NCBI GenBank assembly: GCA_030268105.1
Contig: BSDZ01000114.1
Coordinates: forward strand, 558,001-622,000
Origin: Volvox africanus
Lineage: Eukaryota > Chlorophyta > Chlorophyceae > Chlamydomonadales > Volvocaceae
Direction: 5' to 3'
DNA: 64,000 bases
Made by a program: the position numbers and the translations under genes. The notes under the pieces were generated by a model that had not been told where the DNA came from, searched no databases, and saw nothing but the letters and a program-made list of their open reading frames with translations. Of this stretch, positions 11,360 to 23,561 are shown in pieces. Position 1 is the first letter of the stretch. Every line of letters begins with the position of its first letter.

Positions 11360-12624
11360 TGTTGTACCTCTCCTTCGGGTTTGCTCATAAGTATCTGCAC
11401 GTCTGAAGGCTTTCGATACCGATGCGTGAGCACTTGCAAGCACAGCAAGGCAAGCGAGAGCAAATTATTATTATTATTATGGTTACTCCGCCCTTGCGGG
11501 CTGGCGTGTATTATGGGAATCTCCGGGATTTTAACCGAGTGGGCACATGTACCTCAGCGTCTTCATCTGAGGCCGCTAGAGATCACCTGTTTTTTGTTTA
11601 TGCAGGGTTTCCTACTCTCTACGGCCCCTAACCATGTGCCAGCCCCTACGGACCTACTGGCATTTAGGTGGGTGTCAAACCACCCCGCACCATCAGCCCA
11701 GTTGCGCACTTCACGGGCTATGCATTTAACCCTCTCAAACGCCGGGGGCGGACTCGGACCCAACTCCGTAGAAGCGGGCTATCCAAGCTGCATTCCCCCT
11801 ACGCCATTTGTCCCGACCCGGATTCGGACTGGCAACTTTGTGGTCGCAAGCCCGGATCCTTAGGGAATGGCCTCGAGAGGCGGAAGTGAGAGCAAACAGA
11901 GACAGCGGAAGACTTCAAGACAAGAAGAGATATAACTTACAATCTTACAGACCGAAGCGATGCAATGGACGTAATCGCCGTCAGCGCCGGAGGTAAGCAA
12001 TCATCATGCGGCGGTGATAAGCGAAGTTCAGGCTTAGCTCGGGCTAAGTAGAAGAGCGTTTAGCAATAATAATGTTGAACACACAAGTGTTCTCCGATAT
12101 CGAATGTCTTATCTTCCTTAGCCGTCCTCGCATCTGTTATATTCGCAGCATCACGACGCCGTACAACTCACACTAGGAGGCCGATCCTAAGTGTGACAAC
12201 CCTACTGCGTATTGGTGATGTTCACGTATAACAACTGATAAGCCTTTCCAGCATTCACATGATGCAAGGGTCCGAATAACGATATTCGGTTGCAAGGCAT
12301 GTATCGCGACGAGTGCGGCGCTCTCAACGTGTGCTGTAATGAAGTAATATTATACCAGATAATATTACTTATCGTTTCATAGCACGAGCATAATGCACTT
12401 CTCGATTGTTCGGGAATTCATGCATGCTAGGCGGATCAGCCATGATGCAATGTCACAAGTATAATGGTAATATGCCAAATGCATATATAAATGTATACGA
12501 ATACATTTATATCATGCGGGTTCATTCATATGCATTGATCATTCATGTGTTCATCAAAATAGCACTTCACCTCGTAGCGTCGCAACGACCTACGCATCGG
12601 CGGGAAATGAACCGTGGCTCAACA
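11360..12624 (-). repeat. Element A 5' LTR, interrupted by a SINE-like insert
   Basis: TGTTGTACCTCTCC to GGCTCAACA on +, 1265 bp including the 423-bp insert and its 9-bp duplication; about 833 bp otherwise. Its outer flank (TGATGCAGCAGC) matches the flank of the LTR fragment starting at 59105, as part of the inverted duplication. Confidence 0.9.
11465..11887 (-). mobile_element. SINE-like or truncated-LINE-like retroposon with (TTA)n tail
   Basis: 423 bp flanked by a perfect 9-bp duplication GAGAGCAAA (11456-11464 and 11888-11896). On the minus strand it ends in an (ATA)n tail, preceded by a small hairpin (GCCCGCAAGGGC). B-box-like strings GTCCGAATCC and GGTCCGAGTCC lie in its 5' half. Duplication plus tandem-repeat tail identify target-primed retroposition. 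Whether it is a tRNA-derived SINE or the 3' end of a LINE I cannot decide. It is younger than the LTR it interrupts. Confidence 0.75.
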
Positions 12625-12713
12625 TGATGCAGCAGCATGAATGCAGCAGCATGAATGCAGCAGCATGAATGCAGCAGCATGAATGATATGAATAATATCA
12701 CGCTTCACCAGTG

Positions 12714-12753
<40 letters not shown>

Positions 12754-12866
12754 ATATTTATATACACCAATTTTTGAAAGACAATTTCAATCATCAACTG
12801 AGTGAGAGTATGTTCTCCGTCCAAGATGTGCACATTGCCTGTAGCAGTTGTGTGAACAATGCAACG
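12625..12866. repeat. Spacer, left part; holds GCAGCATGAAT repeats and a (TA)n tract
   Basis: Starts with four copies of ATGCAGCAGCATGA-type repeats, then a (TA)n/TTTATA tract at 12714-12765. The inverted paralogue at about 58925-59104 has fewer of both, so both have changed length. It continues into 20333-21180 beyond element B. Confidence 0.75.
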
Positions 12867-13690
12867 TGTTGTACCTCTCGTTCGCGTTTGCTCATAAGTA
12901 TCTGCACGTCTGGAGACTTTCGACACCGATGCGTGAGCACTTGCAAGTACAGCAAGGCAAGCGAGAGCAAACAGAGACAGCGGAAGACTTCAAGACGAAG
13001 AGAGATATAACTTACAGTCTTACAGATCGGAACGATGCAATGGACGAAATCGCCATCAGCGCCAGAAGCAAGCAATCATCACGCGGCGGTGATTAGCGAA
13101 GTTCAGGCTTAGCTCGGGCTAAGTAGAATAGCGTATAGCAATAGTAATATAGAACACACGAGTGTTCTCCGGTATCGAATGTCTTATCTTGCTTAGCTGT
13201 CCTCGCATCTGTTATACTCGCAGCATCGCAATGCCGTACGATTCACATCAGGAGGCCGATCCTAGATGTGACAACCCTACTGCATATAGGCGATGTCTAC
13301 GCATAACAACGTATAAGCCTTTCCGGCATTCGCATGATGCAAGGGTCCGGATAACGATATCCAGTTGCAACGCATGTATCGCGACGAGTGCGGCGCTCTC
13401 AACGTGTGCTGTAATGAAGTAATATTATATCAGATAATATTACTTATCGTTTCGTAGCACGAGCATAATGCGCACTTCCATGCTTCGGGCTTTCATGCAT
13501 GCTAGGCGGATTTGCCATGGTGCGATGTCGCGATGGGTAATGACAACATGCCAAATGCATATATAAATGTACACGAATACATTTATATCATGCAGATTCA
13601 TTCATATGCAATGTGTTCATCACAATAGCACTTCGCCTTGTAGGATCACATCGACCTACGCATCGGTGGGAAACTAACCGTGGCACAACA
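12867..13690 (-). repeat. Element B 3' LTR (family 1)
   Basis: 824 bp, TGTTGTACCTCTCG to GGCACAACA on +. Same length as the 5' LTR. Carries the complete hairpin chain described for 19509-20332. Confidence 0.92.
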
Positions 13691-13735
13691 ATTATCCCCC
13701 CTCCCGTATGCAGCGTCCTCGCTGCATCATACAGC
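13691..13735 (-). promoter_or_regulatory. Polypurine tract and 8-bp-arm hairpin, element B
   Basis: ATTATCCCCCCTCCC abuts the LTR; ATGCAGCGTCCTCGCTGCAT follows, a perfect 8-bp stem with a TCCT loop. Element I has the same structure on + at 52376-52411. Confidence 0.8.
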
Positions 13736-13803
13736 ATCGACTGCAGGGGTCATTGGGCTTGCGTGGCACGTTTGCGGGCTTCTTCGAGCAGTGGATTCAT
13801 GTG

Positions 13804-16800
13804 CTATGAGTAGTTGCGTGCCGGTTCCCATGAGTTGTGCTCGTCGGTATACCCTGTCCACTTAACCAAGTACTCGTGTACTGTCCGCTTACGTCGGTGT
13901 TGGCCCACACGACGCGCGCGATAATCTAACACCCGCTCCACATCGTAAAACTTCTGTTTACCAGCGATCCAGGTCTCGGGAACTGGTTCGATCGCTGTGG
14001 GGGCGTTAGCAGGCTCAGGGACGGGTTCCGTACCACGATACGAACGAACAAGCGATACGTGAAACGTGGGGTGAATGGTCATATCAGCGGGCAATGCAAG
14101 CTGCACAGCCACATTCCCGACCATGCGCACGACAGGATACGGACCAATCCAGCGGGGTAAGAGTTTTCGGGATCCGTCGGCCAAGGAACGCAAGTTCTTG
14201 GTGCTTAGCAACACGAGTTGCCCCTCCGAAAACGTCACATCCTGCTTGGATTTGTTGTAGTATTCCGTCGTTCGTTGCTGCGCCGCGTCCAAACATGACT
14301 TCGCGTCTGTGATTCGGGACATAAAAGACTTGGCAAAAAGTTTAGCAGCAGGCACGTTCACTTCCAGCTCACGCCACACGGGTAGCGCGGGATGAAACCC
14401 GTAGTTAAGAAAGAACGGACTTTTGCCTGTAGAGCGGTTAACAGCGTTGTTAAGCGTGAATTCTGCCGCAGTCAAATACGTATCCCAAACAAGTGGTGTG
14501 CGACCAGCATAATTGCGCAACATATCACCCAACGTGCGGTTTGTGCGTTCGGTTTGACCATCAGTCTGCGGGTGGTACGCTGTGCTCAGGTTGACGCGCA
14601 TGCCAACTAGCTTGCAGAGCGCTTCCCAAAACTTAGACGTGAACTGCCCACCGCGGTCCGAGATCACATTTTTGGGAACCCCATGTAACCGAACCACATT
14701 GTCGAAAAACAGGCGTGCGGTTTGTTCAGCCGTGCAGGACAATGTGCATGGTGCTAGGTGGACCATCTTAGTCAGGCAATCAACCATTACGAACACCGCA
14801 TCATATCCCCCCTCAGTTTTGGGCAGCGCGACTACGAAGTCCATGGAAACACTTTCCCAAGGCGCATCCAGGACAGGCAACGGTTGCAACAACCCATGGC
14901 CCTTACCGGACAAAGCCTTATTGCGCTGGCACAGACTGCATGTCTGTACGAAGTTCACCGCATCCTTAGCCAAACGAGGCCACCAAAAGGAACGTTGCAC
15001 CAACTCGACCAACCGCTTGCTACCAGGGTGTCCTGCTAACGGGTCCTCGTGGAACCGCGCAAGGATGTCGTAGCGTAGCACGTCGTCGTTCGGAACGACG
15101 ATTTGCGTAGCTGCACCCTCCGTCCGTAGCCAAAGGCCATTCTGCTTGCGAAGGCTTTCTACATTAACCAGGTCCGCGAAGCAGGCGTCTGCGTTGTAGG
15201 CAACCTTCAACCGCTCCGCGAGGTCCGTCACGATCGGTACCTCCTCGCTACGCGGCCGCACGACGGGCGCTGCCAAAATTGCAGTGTGTAGCGACGGATG
15301 TCGACTGAGAGTATCGGCAATATTCAATTTACCCGAAATATACTCCCAGGTGCAGTCGAACCTAGCTAGGTATTCCATCCACCTAGCCTGACGGCGGTTC
15401 AACGTCGGAACGCTTTGCAAAAACGTTAGGGGCTTGTGGTCAGTCTTTAAAGTAAATGGGCGTCCCTCGAGGTAACAGCGCCATTCCTTTAAAGCATGCA
15501 GCACTGCCAGAAGCTCCTGTTCCCCGGTGGTGTAGAGAATCTCCGCACCAGAAAACTTCTTACTCGTGAAGGCGATCGGTCGCCCTTCCTGTAACAATAC
15601 AGCGCCGCTTCCAAATACTGAGGTATCAGACACTACCTCAACACGAAATGGCAACGAGTAATCAGGGAATGCAAGAGTGACATCTTCGGCAACGATTCGT
15701 TTGAGCTCTTCGAATGCCCGCTGGCATTGCGACGTCCACGACTCTAGCGAAACGAAAATGCCTTTGCGAGTTAAGTTAGAAGCGGGGCCGCAATGATGGA
15801 ATATTTTTCAATGAACTTTCGGAAATAATTGGTCAAGCCAAGGAACTTACGCAGCTCCGTGAGGTTCTGAGGCGCGGGCCAATCACGAACCACGGCGACC
15901 TTCCGCGGGTCCATCTTCACACCGGTGGCCGACACAATGTGGCCCAAATATTCCACCTGAGGCTGCGCCCAAAAGCATTTGGCGCGTTTAGCAAACAATT
16001 GCTCCCGTCTCATCACGTCGAGCACGAGCCGAAGATGCTCCAAGTGCTCCTCGCGCGTCTTAGAATATACCAAGATGTCATCCAGGTAGCAAACAACGAA
16101 CCTGTCAACGGCCTAAACATTCGGTCCATAACCGCCTGAAACGTCGCAGGGGCATTAGTCAACCCAAACGATAGGACCGTATACTGGAAGTGACCGAAGG
16201 GCGTCCGAAAAGCGGTTTTTGGGATATCAGAGGCAGCGATGCGAATCTGATTGTAGCCCTGTTGTAAGTCAATTGAGGAAAAATAAGCCGAGCCCTTCAG
16301 CTTATCCAACAGGTCGTCAACGCGTGGCAAAGGGTAGCGATTCTTCACCGTACTCACATTCAACCCCCGATAATCGATGCACATGCGCAAGGTCCCATCC
16401 TTCTTACCGACAAACAAAATCGGCGCGGAATACGGGGATGTGCTGGGGCGTACCATACCCTTTGCAAGCAAATCCGTCACCTGGCGCTTCACCTCGTCTA
16501 GCTCCAATGGACTCAACCTGTACATTGGCCGGGCCGTAGGCTGCGCTCCAGGCATGAGAGGGATTGTGTGATCAACAGGACGCATAGGTGGTAGGCCAGG
16601 GATATCTTTGAAGACGTCCTCATACTGCGACAGTAGGGCCTCAACCTCAGGATCCACAGAAATCTGCGCGGTGGTGACAGAACAGCTCACCCGCGGCCTT
16701 AAAAGCAGTCCGTGGGCACCCTTCCGTAACAAACGGACGGCTTCCTTACGCCCGACTAGCTCTGGTTCGATTTGCGCGGCCATTGCGGTCACAGCAAAAT

Positions 16801-17806
16801 TAACCATAGGCACCGCCTCAGCTTCGCCCTCCTTTGGTGTGACATATTCGAACGACAGGAAAGGTACCTTAATCGACAGAGTACCCTTGCACATATGCAG
16901 GGTTGCGGTCTCCATGTCGATGCGTGCGCGGTACTGCCGTAATGTCGAAGACCCCATTATGTACGGTGCAGTCTCTGCTAAGCCCTGCAGCACGTACGGC
17001 CGGGTCACAACACGCAAAGGGCCTATCGATAGGCTAAGGGTAATCCTGCCCACGATGGGATGCTTACCCCCGTCAGCAAGGGTAACCTGTGGACAATCAG
17101 ACGACTCTGGGGTCAACCCCAGCGCATTCACCTCAGCGACAGAGATGAAGTCGTCGCTGGCACCGGTGTCAACAAGTGCCTTCAGAGTACGGCCATTCAA
17201 ACCGATCTGAACCACAGGGACACGGTTATCTACGAGCGACTGCCCAGCAGACAACGTCAGTGCACTTAGGGCGGGTCCGTAACCTACGGCACCCTCATCA
17301 GGAGCTTCGTACCAAACGTCAACCGAGTAGGATGTGCTTGGCCACGGAGCCAGCGTACCCTCCCGATCCACACCATTAAACAAAACGGTGCCCGGCTCGA
17401 ACCGGTGGACATGCCGCATACCCCTCAACGATGCCTCTGCCTTGTGCCGACAGAAAGCGGGGAGTAAAACACATGCGGCGGTGCCTGGATATTGACGCCT
17501 ACACCTCCTGTATATGGCCAACTGTTCCGACATCTCACGCAGAGACGAGGGGATGAACAAAACCACGTGGTTAGACAGATCGATAGACGACAGGGGACGG
17601 CGAGGTGTAAACAAATTACACAACGGGTCGAAGCAGAGAAGTCCCGTGCGTCCGTCAAGCGTGATGCGTCGCGCAATGACTCGCTCGATGTGTCCAAGTA
17701 TACAAGGCAACAATGCCTTAACGGCTGGCCGTAAGGATGACCACCGACCACGTGTTAGTTCAGAAATCCCAGGTGGTGCCCCCTCCGCAGGAACCCGGGC
17801 AAGCCC
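13804..17806 (-). pseudogene. Element B pol, two frameshifts and a late stop
   Basis: In frame with gag after UAG. Pre-protease domain, protease (DTGASDDF intact), linker and RT N-terminal part are open from 17806 to about 16105. There GATA is missing relative to other copies (AACCTGTC|AACGG). RT then continues in a second frame (16073-15780) until a 1-nt loss (TTAGAAGC for TTAGTAAGC) at about 15779. RNase H, integrase and most of the chromodomain are open from 15778 to 13804, where a TAG replaces a Gln codon and removes the last 19 or so residues. Motifs for RT, RNase H and DDE integrase are otherwise present. Confidence 0.85.
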
Positions 17807-19042
17807 CTATTTCGGCTGAGGTACAAACGGCGGCATTAGCGGGCAATCCTTAGTGGAATGGCTCTCCGCACACCGTAGACAAACGTTGGCCAATTTCCGA
17901 CGCTCGAATTCGGAACGATTGCAATTCCTTTTACGCATATACGTGTCGTCCGTGTGAGTCCTCTTCGCATTGGGGTCGGAACGCTGTGCGGCTGCCGTCG
18001 ACGGCGCACCACCACGCTTCCTGTTTTTAGCCGGGTCCGAGCTCGGACCTGCTCCTCCTGACCCACGGACACCCGAGCTAGCGCCCCCGCGCGCCTGACG
18101 TTGCCGGTTGCTGCGTCGCGTCGCGGCAGTAGGCGTGGGGCGGGTCGCTCCGAGTTCCTGGTCGAGAGCTACAGCTTCCCCAAGCGGATCCTGCACTTGC
18201 ACGGCATTTGCACGAGGGGCGGACTTGACTTCTTCCTCACCGGGAAGGAGTCGTATCTCCGTGCCCTTAGCAAAAGCGACCAAAGCATCATACGACTTGA
18301 TCTGCGCTCCAACCAAGTCAGTAGCGCACCATTTAGCCAAAAGTTTCGTCAGGCCTCGCCTAAACCAAAAGACACGCTCGGTTTCAGTGAGATCAGCAAT
18401 GGGAGTCACAAGTGCTTCGAAGCGTGACTGGTACGCAGGTACATTTTCATCCCGACGCATGTGGTAGCTACCGGCTGCCAAAACCTTACGAGCTTCCACA
18501 TCGCGTGCTTGAACCTCAGTAGCGAATCGTGCGAGCAAAGCGGCGACCAACTCGTCAAAAGTATAGTTGCCCCGGGCGTTGGTCCAATTGCGATACCAGT
18601 CCTTCACTGAGCCCTCGAGGGTGTTACCAACGAAGAGACACCTGATACCGTCATTATCGCCACCATGAACAGCCTGGAGATACTTTTTAGCGTCACGCAC
18701 GTACGCACGAGTTGCATCGGCTATGCTATGCCCTGGTGTCTTGTCGGTCAGCGAAATATTGAGCCTAGGAACGGGAATCGACAATCTCATCACCTCAGGA
18801 ATGTCATCATGCCCTCGAGCTTGAGGTAATGGCAAAACCCTTGGTCCAGCAGTGTTGTCCATATTCGTGTTCACTGCTGAATGCGGCACAATTAAGTGAG
18901 CAGGGGTCTAAAGGAAAAGGGGCTCTTGAGTGGCTCGCGCGCCAACAGTCTCAAGACCTCTATCCGGTGCTCTAGCAGCCACAACAAAATCGGGTTGGCT
19001 AGCTAGGCTAGTGTGCGGCGTATCGTCGTGTTCCGCGGACAT
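17807..19042 (-). pseudogene. gag: Element B gag with one premature stop
   Basis: Starts MSAEHDDTPHTS at 19042 and ends PPFVPQPK-UAG at 17807, about 412 codons. A CAG codon near residue 45 has become TAG (18908-18910 on +: CTA), leaving 360 codons open downstream from MPHSAVN. Capsid region, basic linker and zinc knuckle (CX2CX4HX4C) are retained. Confidence 0.85.
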
Positions 19043-19508
19043 GGAGCACGAAACGATACCCTAGGTTTGCGTAATAGAAGCCGACTTCTATCGCAAAGGC
19101 AAGAGTACAAAGCGATTCGGTGAGCCTACCGACAGTACTCTTGAGAAGATTCAGTAAACTCAGCAAGTACTTGCCCAGCTGAGTCCTGATCTCCGTAGTT
19201 TGGGCAATGAGAGTCGCCAAATGGTCCGGACGAAAGCCGGTCTCAGTCGCCGCAGCAAGCAATGCCGGTGCACTGAGATTACCTGCGACTCAGAGCGTAC
19301 ACTTACACAACAAGTGCAGCAATCTAAGTAAAAGTAATTAAACAATTACAAACCGGAAGCGGCGGCGTCCAAAACGGCGCGGCCTAGGTCTTCGGCAAAA
19401 GTATCTAGTGGTCCTCGTGGTTCGTCGCTGGAACTCGCCATAGAAAGAACCTACTTCCGATTAGACAAAGAGAGACAGTTAGGCAACGAACCTGTCTCGA
19501 TACCAAAT
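19043..19508 (-). other. Element B leader with primer-binding site
   Basis: The primer site on + is CGAACCTGTCTCGATACCA (19487-19505), separated from the LTR by AAT. The complement equals the 3' end of a tRNA with CCA; an initiator-Met tRNA is likely from the GATACCA ending but is not proven. Confidence 0.75.
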
Positions 19509-20332
19509 TGTTGTACCTCTCGTTCGCGTTTGCTCATAAGTATCTGCACGTCTGGAGACTTTCGACACCGATGCGTGAGCACTTGCAAGTACAGCAAGGC
19601 AAGCGAGAGCAAACAGAGACAGCGGAAGACTTCAAGACGAAGAGAGATATAACTTACAGTCTTACAGATCGGAACGATGCAATGGACGAAATCGCCATCA
19701 GCGCCAGAAGCAAGCAATCATCACGCGGCGGTGATTAGCGAAGTTCAGGCTTAGCTCGGGCTAAGTAGAATAGCGTATAGCAATAGTAATATAGAACACA
19801 CGAGTGTTCTCCGGTATCGAATGTCTTATCTTGCTTAGCTGTCCTCGCATCTGTTATACTCGCAGCATCGCAATGCCGTACGATTCACATCAGGAGGCCG
19901 ATCCTAGATGTGACAACCCTACTGCATATAGGCGATGTCTACGCATAACAACGTATAAGCCTTTCCGGCATTCGCATGATGCAAGGGTCCGGATAACGAT
20001 ATCCAGTTGCAGGGCATGTATCGCGACGAGTGCGGCGCTCTCAACGTGTGCTGTAATGAAGTAATATTATATCAGATAATATTACTTATCGTTTCGTAGC
20101 ACGAGCATAATGCGCACTTCAATGCTTCGGGCTTTCATGCATGCTAGGCGGATTTGCCATGGTGCGATGTCGCGATGGGTAATGACAACATGCCAAATGC
20201 ATATATAAATGTACACGAATACATTTATATCATGCAGATTCATTCATATGCAATGTGTTCATCACAATAGCACTTCGCCTTGTAGGATCACATCGACCTA
20301 CACATCGGCGGGAAACTAACCGTAGCTCAACA
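19509..20332 (-). repeat. Element B 5' LTR with chain of stem-loops
   Basis: 824 bp. Hairpins on +: CTTAGC-TCGG-GCTAAG (19750-19765), AGAACAC-ACGA-GTGTTCT (19793-19810), CACATC...GATGTG (19886-19912), GGATA-ACGA-TATCC (19991-20004), AGTAATATTAT...ATAATATTACT (20060-20086), ATATAAATGTA...TACATTTATAT (20203-20230). Several stems differ in sequence but not in pairing from those of other copies. Confidence 0.92.
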
Positions 20333-21180
20333 CAATGTTTCTCATGCGAAAGGGTTGGTTGGTTTGTGTTGTATAACGGTTTGATTATCGTCCATGCGTT
20401 GGTTGATGCAACCGGACAAGACGATAAGTGAATGTAATTAATGCCATGTTATCCTTAATATTACATGTATGTATTCATCTAGTCATGTGTTGCGGAATCC
20501 ATGAAATCAGGATTCTCTGTATGGTGTTGCCAGCTGTATCATTAATGCGCCAACTAATGAATGCTCGGATCGAGCTGGCAAACGTAGTTAATGAGCATTA
20601 GAATGGCATGTATTGTTAAGTAATAATAGTTGCTATATTATTGCTTTAATGCTGGCATGATCAACGCATAAGTGTGAGAATTGCGATGACCACAGTGCTT
20701 AGTCAACATCCGAATATTGATGCCAGGAAGGCTACTTAATGATAAATATACTGTATCGATATCATGAGTATGATACGTGCAAGGACGGCCCAATAGCATA
20801 AGCTTTTACCAAGCTCTAATCGGATTATCTTCAATGAAATCATATCGAGCTTTATTACGCTATATTTGGGTTTGGGAGCCAAGCCTGAGCATTAATAGCC
20901 AGTTAGATGATGATTGCCTGGCGTCGGTCCTGATAGTTGAATGCGCCGCATTGCATCTATTGGACTGTAAGTTATAACCTTTTGTGAGTCTGAAGTCTTC
21001 TGCTGCCCCTGAGATCGCGTCCAAATGCTTTGGTCTGTCTTGTGAGCATTCGGCATTTGGCACTTAACGTTTAGACGTGCAGATAAGTGCACGAGCAGCA
21101 AAGAGGGATACAACACGATGTACGGCAATCTGCTTATGCATATCATGAGCTTTTTAGGTATCATGCTTATGGCATGATGG
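20333..21180. repeat. Spacer, right part, arm of an inverted duplication
   Basis: Continuation of 12625-12866; matches 58085-58930 in reverse complement almost without change. No gene seen; the 66-67-codon open frames are the same shadow in both copies. Confidence 0.85.
20367..21115 (+). repeat. Divergent solo LTR (third LTR family)
   Basis: 749 bp, TGTTGTATAACGG to GGATACAACA. Internal strings such as GAAGTCTTCTGC, CTGTAAGTTATAACC and an AT-rich inverted repeat align with family 1, but overall similarity is low. Flanks GTTTG and CGATG do not match, so no target duplication remains. No internal region adjoins it. Confidence 0.75.
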
Positions 21181-21999
21181 TGTTGTGCTACGGTTTGTTT
21201 CCCGCTGATGTGTAGGTCGATGCGACCCTACGAGGCGAAGTGCTATTTTGATGAACGCATGAACGATCAATGCATATGAATGAACTTGCATGATATAAAT
21301 GTATTCGTATATATTTATATATGCATTTGGCATGTCACCATTATCCATCGATACATGGCAAATCCGCCTAGCATGCATGAAATCCCGAATCATTGAAGTG
21401 CGCATTATGCTCATGCTACGACACGATATTTGATATAATATTACTTCATTACAGCACACGTTGAGAGCGCCGCACTCGTCGTGATACATGCCTTGCAACC
21501 GAATATCGTTATTTGGACCCTTGCATCATGCGAATGCCGGAAAGGCTTATACATTGTTATGCTTGGACATCGCCTATACGCAGTAGGGTTGTCACACTTA
21601 GGATCGGCCTCCTTGTGTGAATCGTACGACATTGCGATGCTGCGAGTATAACAGATGCGAGGACGGCTAAGTAAGACATGAAGACATTCGATACCGGAGA
21701 ACACTCGTGTGTTCTACTCTATTATTGCTAATCGCTATTCTACTTAGCCCAAGCTAAGCCTGAACTTCGCTTTTCACCACCGTGTGATGATTGCTTGCTT
21801 CCGGCGCTGACGGTGATTTCATCCATTGCATCGCTTCGATCTGTAAGACTGTAAGTTATATCTCTTCTTGTCTTGAAGTCTTCCGCTGTCTCTGTTTGCT
21901 CTCGCTTGCCTTGCTGTACTTGCAAGTGCTCGCGCATCGGTGTCGAAAGCCTTCAGACGCGCAGATACTTATGAGCAAACATGAAGGAGAGGTACAACA
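21181..21999 (+). repeat. Element D 5' LTR (family 1)
   Basis: 819 bp, TGTTGTGCTACGG to GGTACAACA, followed by the primer site TGGTATCAAGACAGGTTCG at 22003-22021 (one A where other copies have G). Confidence 0.9.
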
Positions 22000-22465
22000 A
22001 ATTGGTATCAAGACAGGTTCGTTGCCTAACTGTCTCTTTGTGTCAAATCGGAAGTAGGTTCTTTCTATGGCGAGTTCCAGCAACCAACTACGAGGACCGC
22101 TAGATACCTTCGCCGAAGACCTAGGCCGCGCCGTTTTGGACGCCGCTGCTTCCGGTTTGTAATTGTTAAATTGCTTTTGTCTAGATTGCTGCACTTGTTG
22201 TGTAAGTATACGCTCTGAGTCGCAGGTAATCTCAGCGCTCCGGCATTGCTTGCCGTGACGACTGAGACCGGCTTTCGTCCGGACCAGTTGGCGACTCTCA
22301 TCGCCCAAACTACGGAGATCAGGACTCAGCTGGGCAAGTACTTGCTGAGTTTACTGAATCTTCTCAAGAGTACTGTCGGTAGGGTTACCAAATCGTTTTG
22401 TACTCTTGCCTTTGCGATAGAAGTCGGCTTCTATTATGCAAACCTAGGGTATTGCTTCGTGTTCC

Positions 22466-23561
22466 ATGTCCACGGAACGCGACGATACGCCGCACACTAG
22501 CTTAGCTAGCCAACCCGATTTTGTTGTGGCTGCTAGAGCTCCGGATAGAGGTCTTGAGACTGTTGGCACGCGAGCCACTCAAGAGCCCCTTGTCCTTCAG
22601 ACCCCTGCCCACTTAATTGTGCCGCATTCAGCAGTTAATACGAATATGGACAACACTGCTGGACCACGGGTTCTGCCGTTACCTCAAGTGCAAGGGCACG
22701 ATGCCATCCCTGAGGTGATGAGATTGTCAATTCCCGTTCCTAGGCTTAATATCTCGCTGACAGAAAAGACACCAGGCCCTAGCATAGCCGATGCAACTCG
22801 TGCGTACGTGCGTGACACTAAGAAGTATCTCCAGGCTGTTCATGGTGGCGATAATGATGGTATCAGGTGTCTCTTCGTTGGTAACACCCTCGAGGGCTCA
22901 GCGAAGGACTGGTATCACGAATGGACCACCGCCCGGGGGCGAATATACTTTTGACGAGATGATCACCGCTCTGCTCGCACGGTTCACTACTGAGGTGCAA
23001 GCACGTGATGTGGAGGCTCGCAAGGTTTTGGCGGCCGGTAGCTACCACATGCGTCGGGGTGAAAATGTACCTGCGTACCAGTCACACATCGAAGCACTAG
23101 TGACCCCCATTGCTGATCTCACCGAGACCGAACGTGTCTTTTGGTTTAAGCGAGGCCTGACGAAACTTTTGGCTAAATGGTGCGCTACTGACTTGTCTGG
23201 GATGCCGTTCAACTCGTATGATGCCTTGGTCACATTTGCTAAGGGTACGGAGATACGACTCCTTGCCGGTGAAGAAGAAGTCAAGTCTGCCCCTCGTGCA
23301 AATGCCGTGCAAGTGCAGGATCCGCGCTCGGACCCAGCTAAGAGCAGGAAGCGCGGTGGTGCGCCGTCGTCGGCAGCTGCACAGCGTTCTGATCCCAATG
23401 CAAAGCAGACTCGCACGGATGACTCGTTTATGCCAAAATGGAATTGCAATCGCTCCAAGTTCGAGCGTCGGAAAGCGGCCAATGTTTGTCTACGGTGTGC
23501 GGAAAGTCATCCTACCAAGGATTGCCCGTTACTGCCGCCGTTTGTACCTCAACCGAAATAG
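22466..23561 (+). pseudogene. gag: Element D gag, frameshifted and internally deleted
   Basis: ATG at 22466 (MSTERDDTPHTS). An extra G in a G run near 22935 shifts the frame inside the capsid region, and about 130 bp of the basic linker are missing at about 23322. The zinc knuckle (CLRCAESHPTKDCP) and the terminal UAG (23559-23561) remain. Confidence 0.85.

Larger units (their letters stand above)
4765..12624 (-). mobile_element. Element A: near-complete Ty3/gypsy retrotransposon, defective
   Basis: Order read on the minus strand: 5' LTR (12624-11360, carrying a SINE-like insert), leader, gag, pol, purine tract, 3' LTR (5572-4765). Without the insert it is about 7.43 kb, close to element B. 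Flanking pentamers (GATCA on the left, TGATG on the right) do not match, so the two ends have probably been reassorted by recombination. Pol is broken at several points and part of it is replaced by foreign sequence. Confidence 0.9.
12867..20332 (-). mobile_element. Element B: complete Ty3/gypsy element with target duplication
   Basis: 7466 bp with two 824-bp LTRs that differ at only about seven positions by eye. Flanks CAACG (12862-12866) and CAATG (20333-20337) are a 5-bp target duplication with one later change. The unoccupied target is present in inverted orientation near 58925, where GCAACG runs directly into TTTCTCATGCG on the complementary strand. It is the best evidence for the full length of this family. 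Insertion looks recent, yet gag and pol are broken. Confidence 0.93.

Noticed and set aside
11800..11850. tRNA gene suggested by B-box-like GTCCGAATCC
   Set aside because: No cloverleaf or acceptor stem; it is part of the SINE-like insert.
4760..12629. Target duplication for element A
   Set aside because: GATCA and TGATG do not match; the ends come from different contexts.
20362..21120. Target duplication around the divergent solo LTR
   Set aside because: Flanks GTTTG and CGATG differ in both copies of the spacer.
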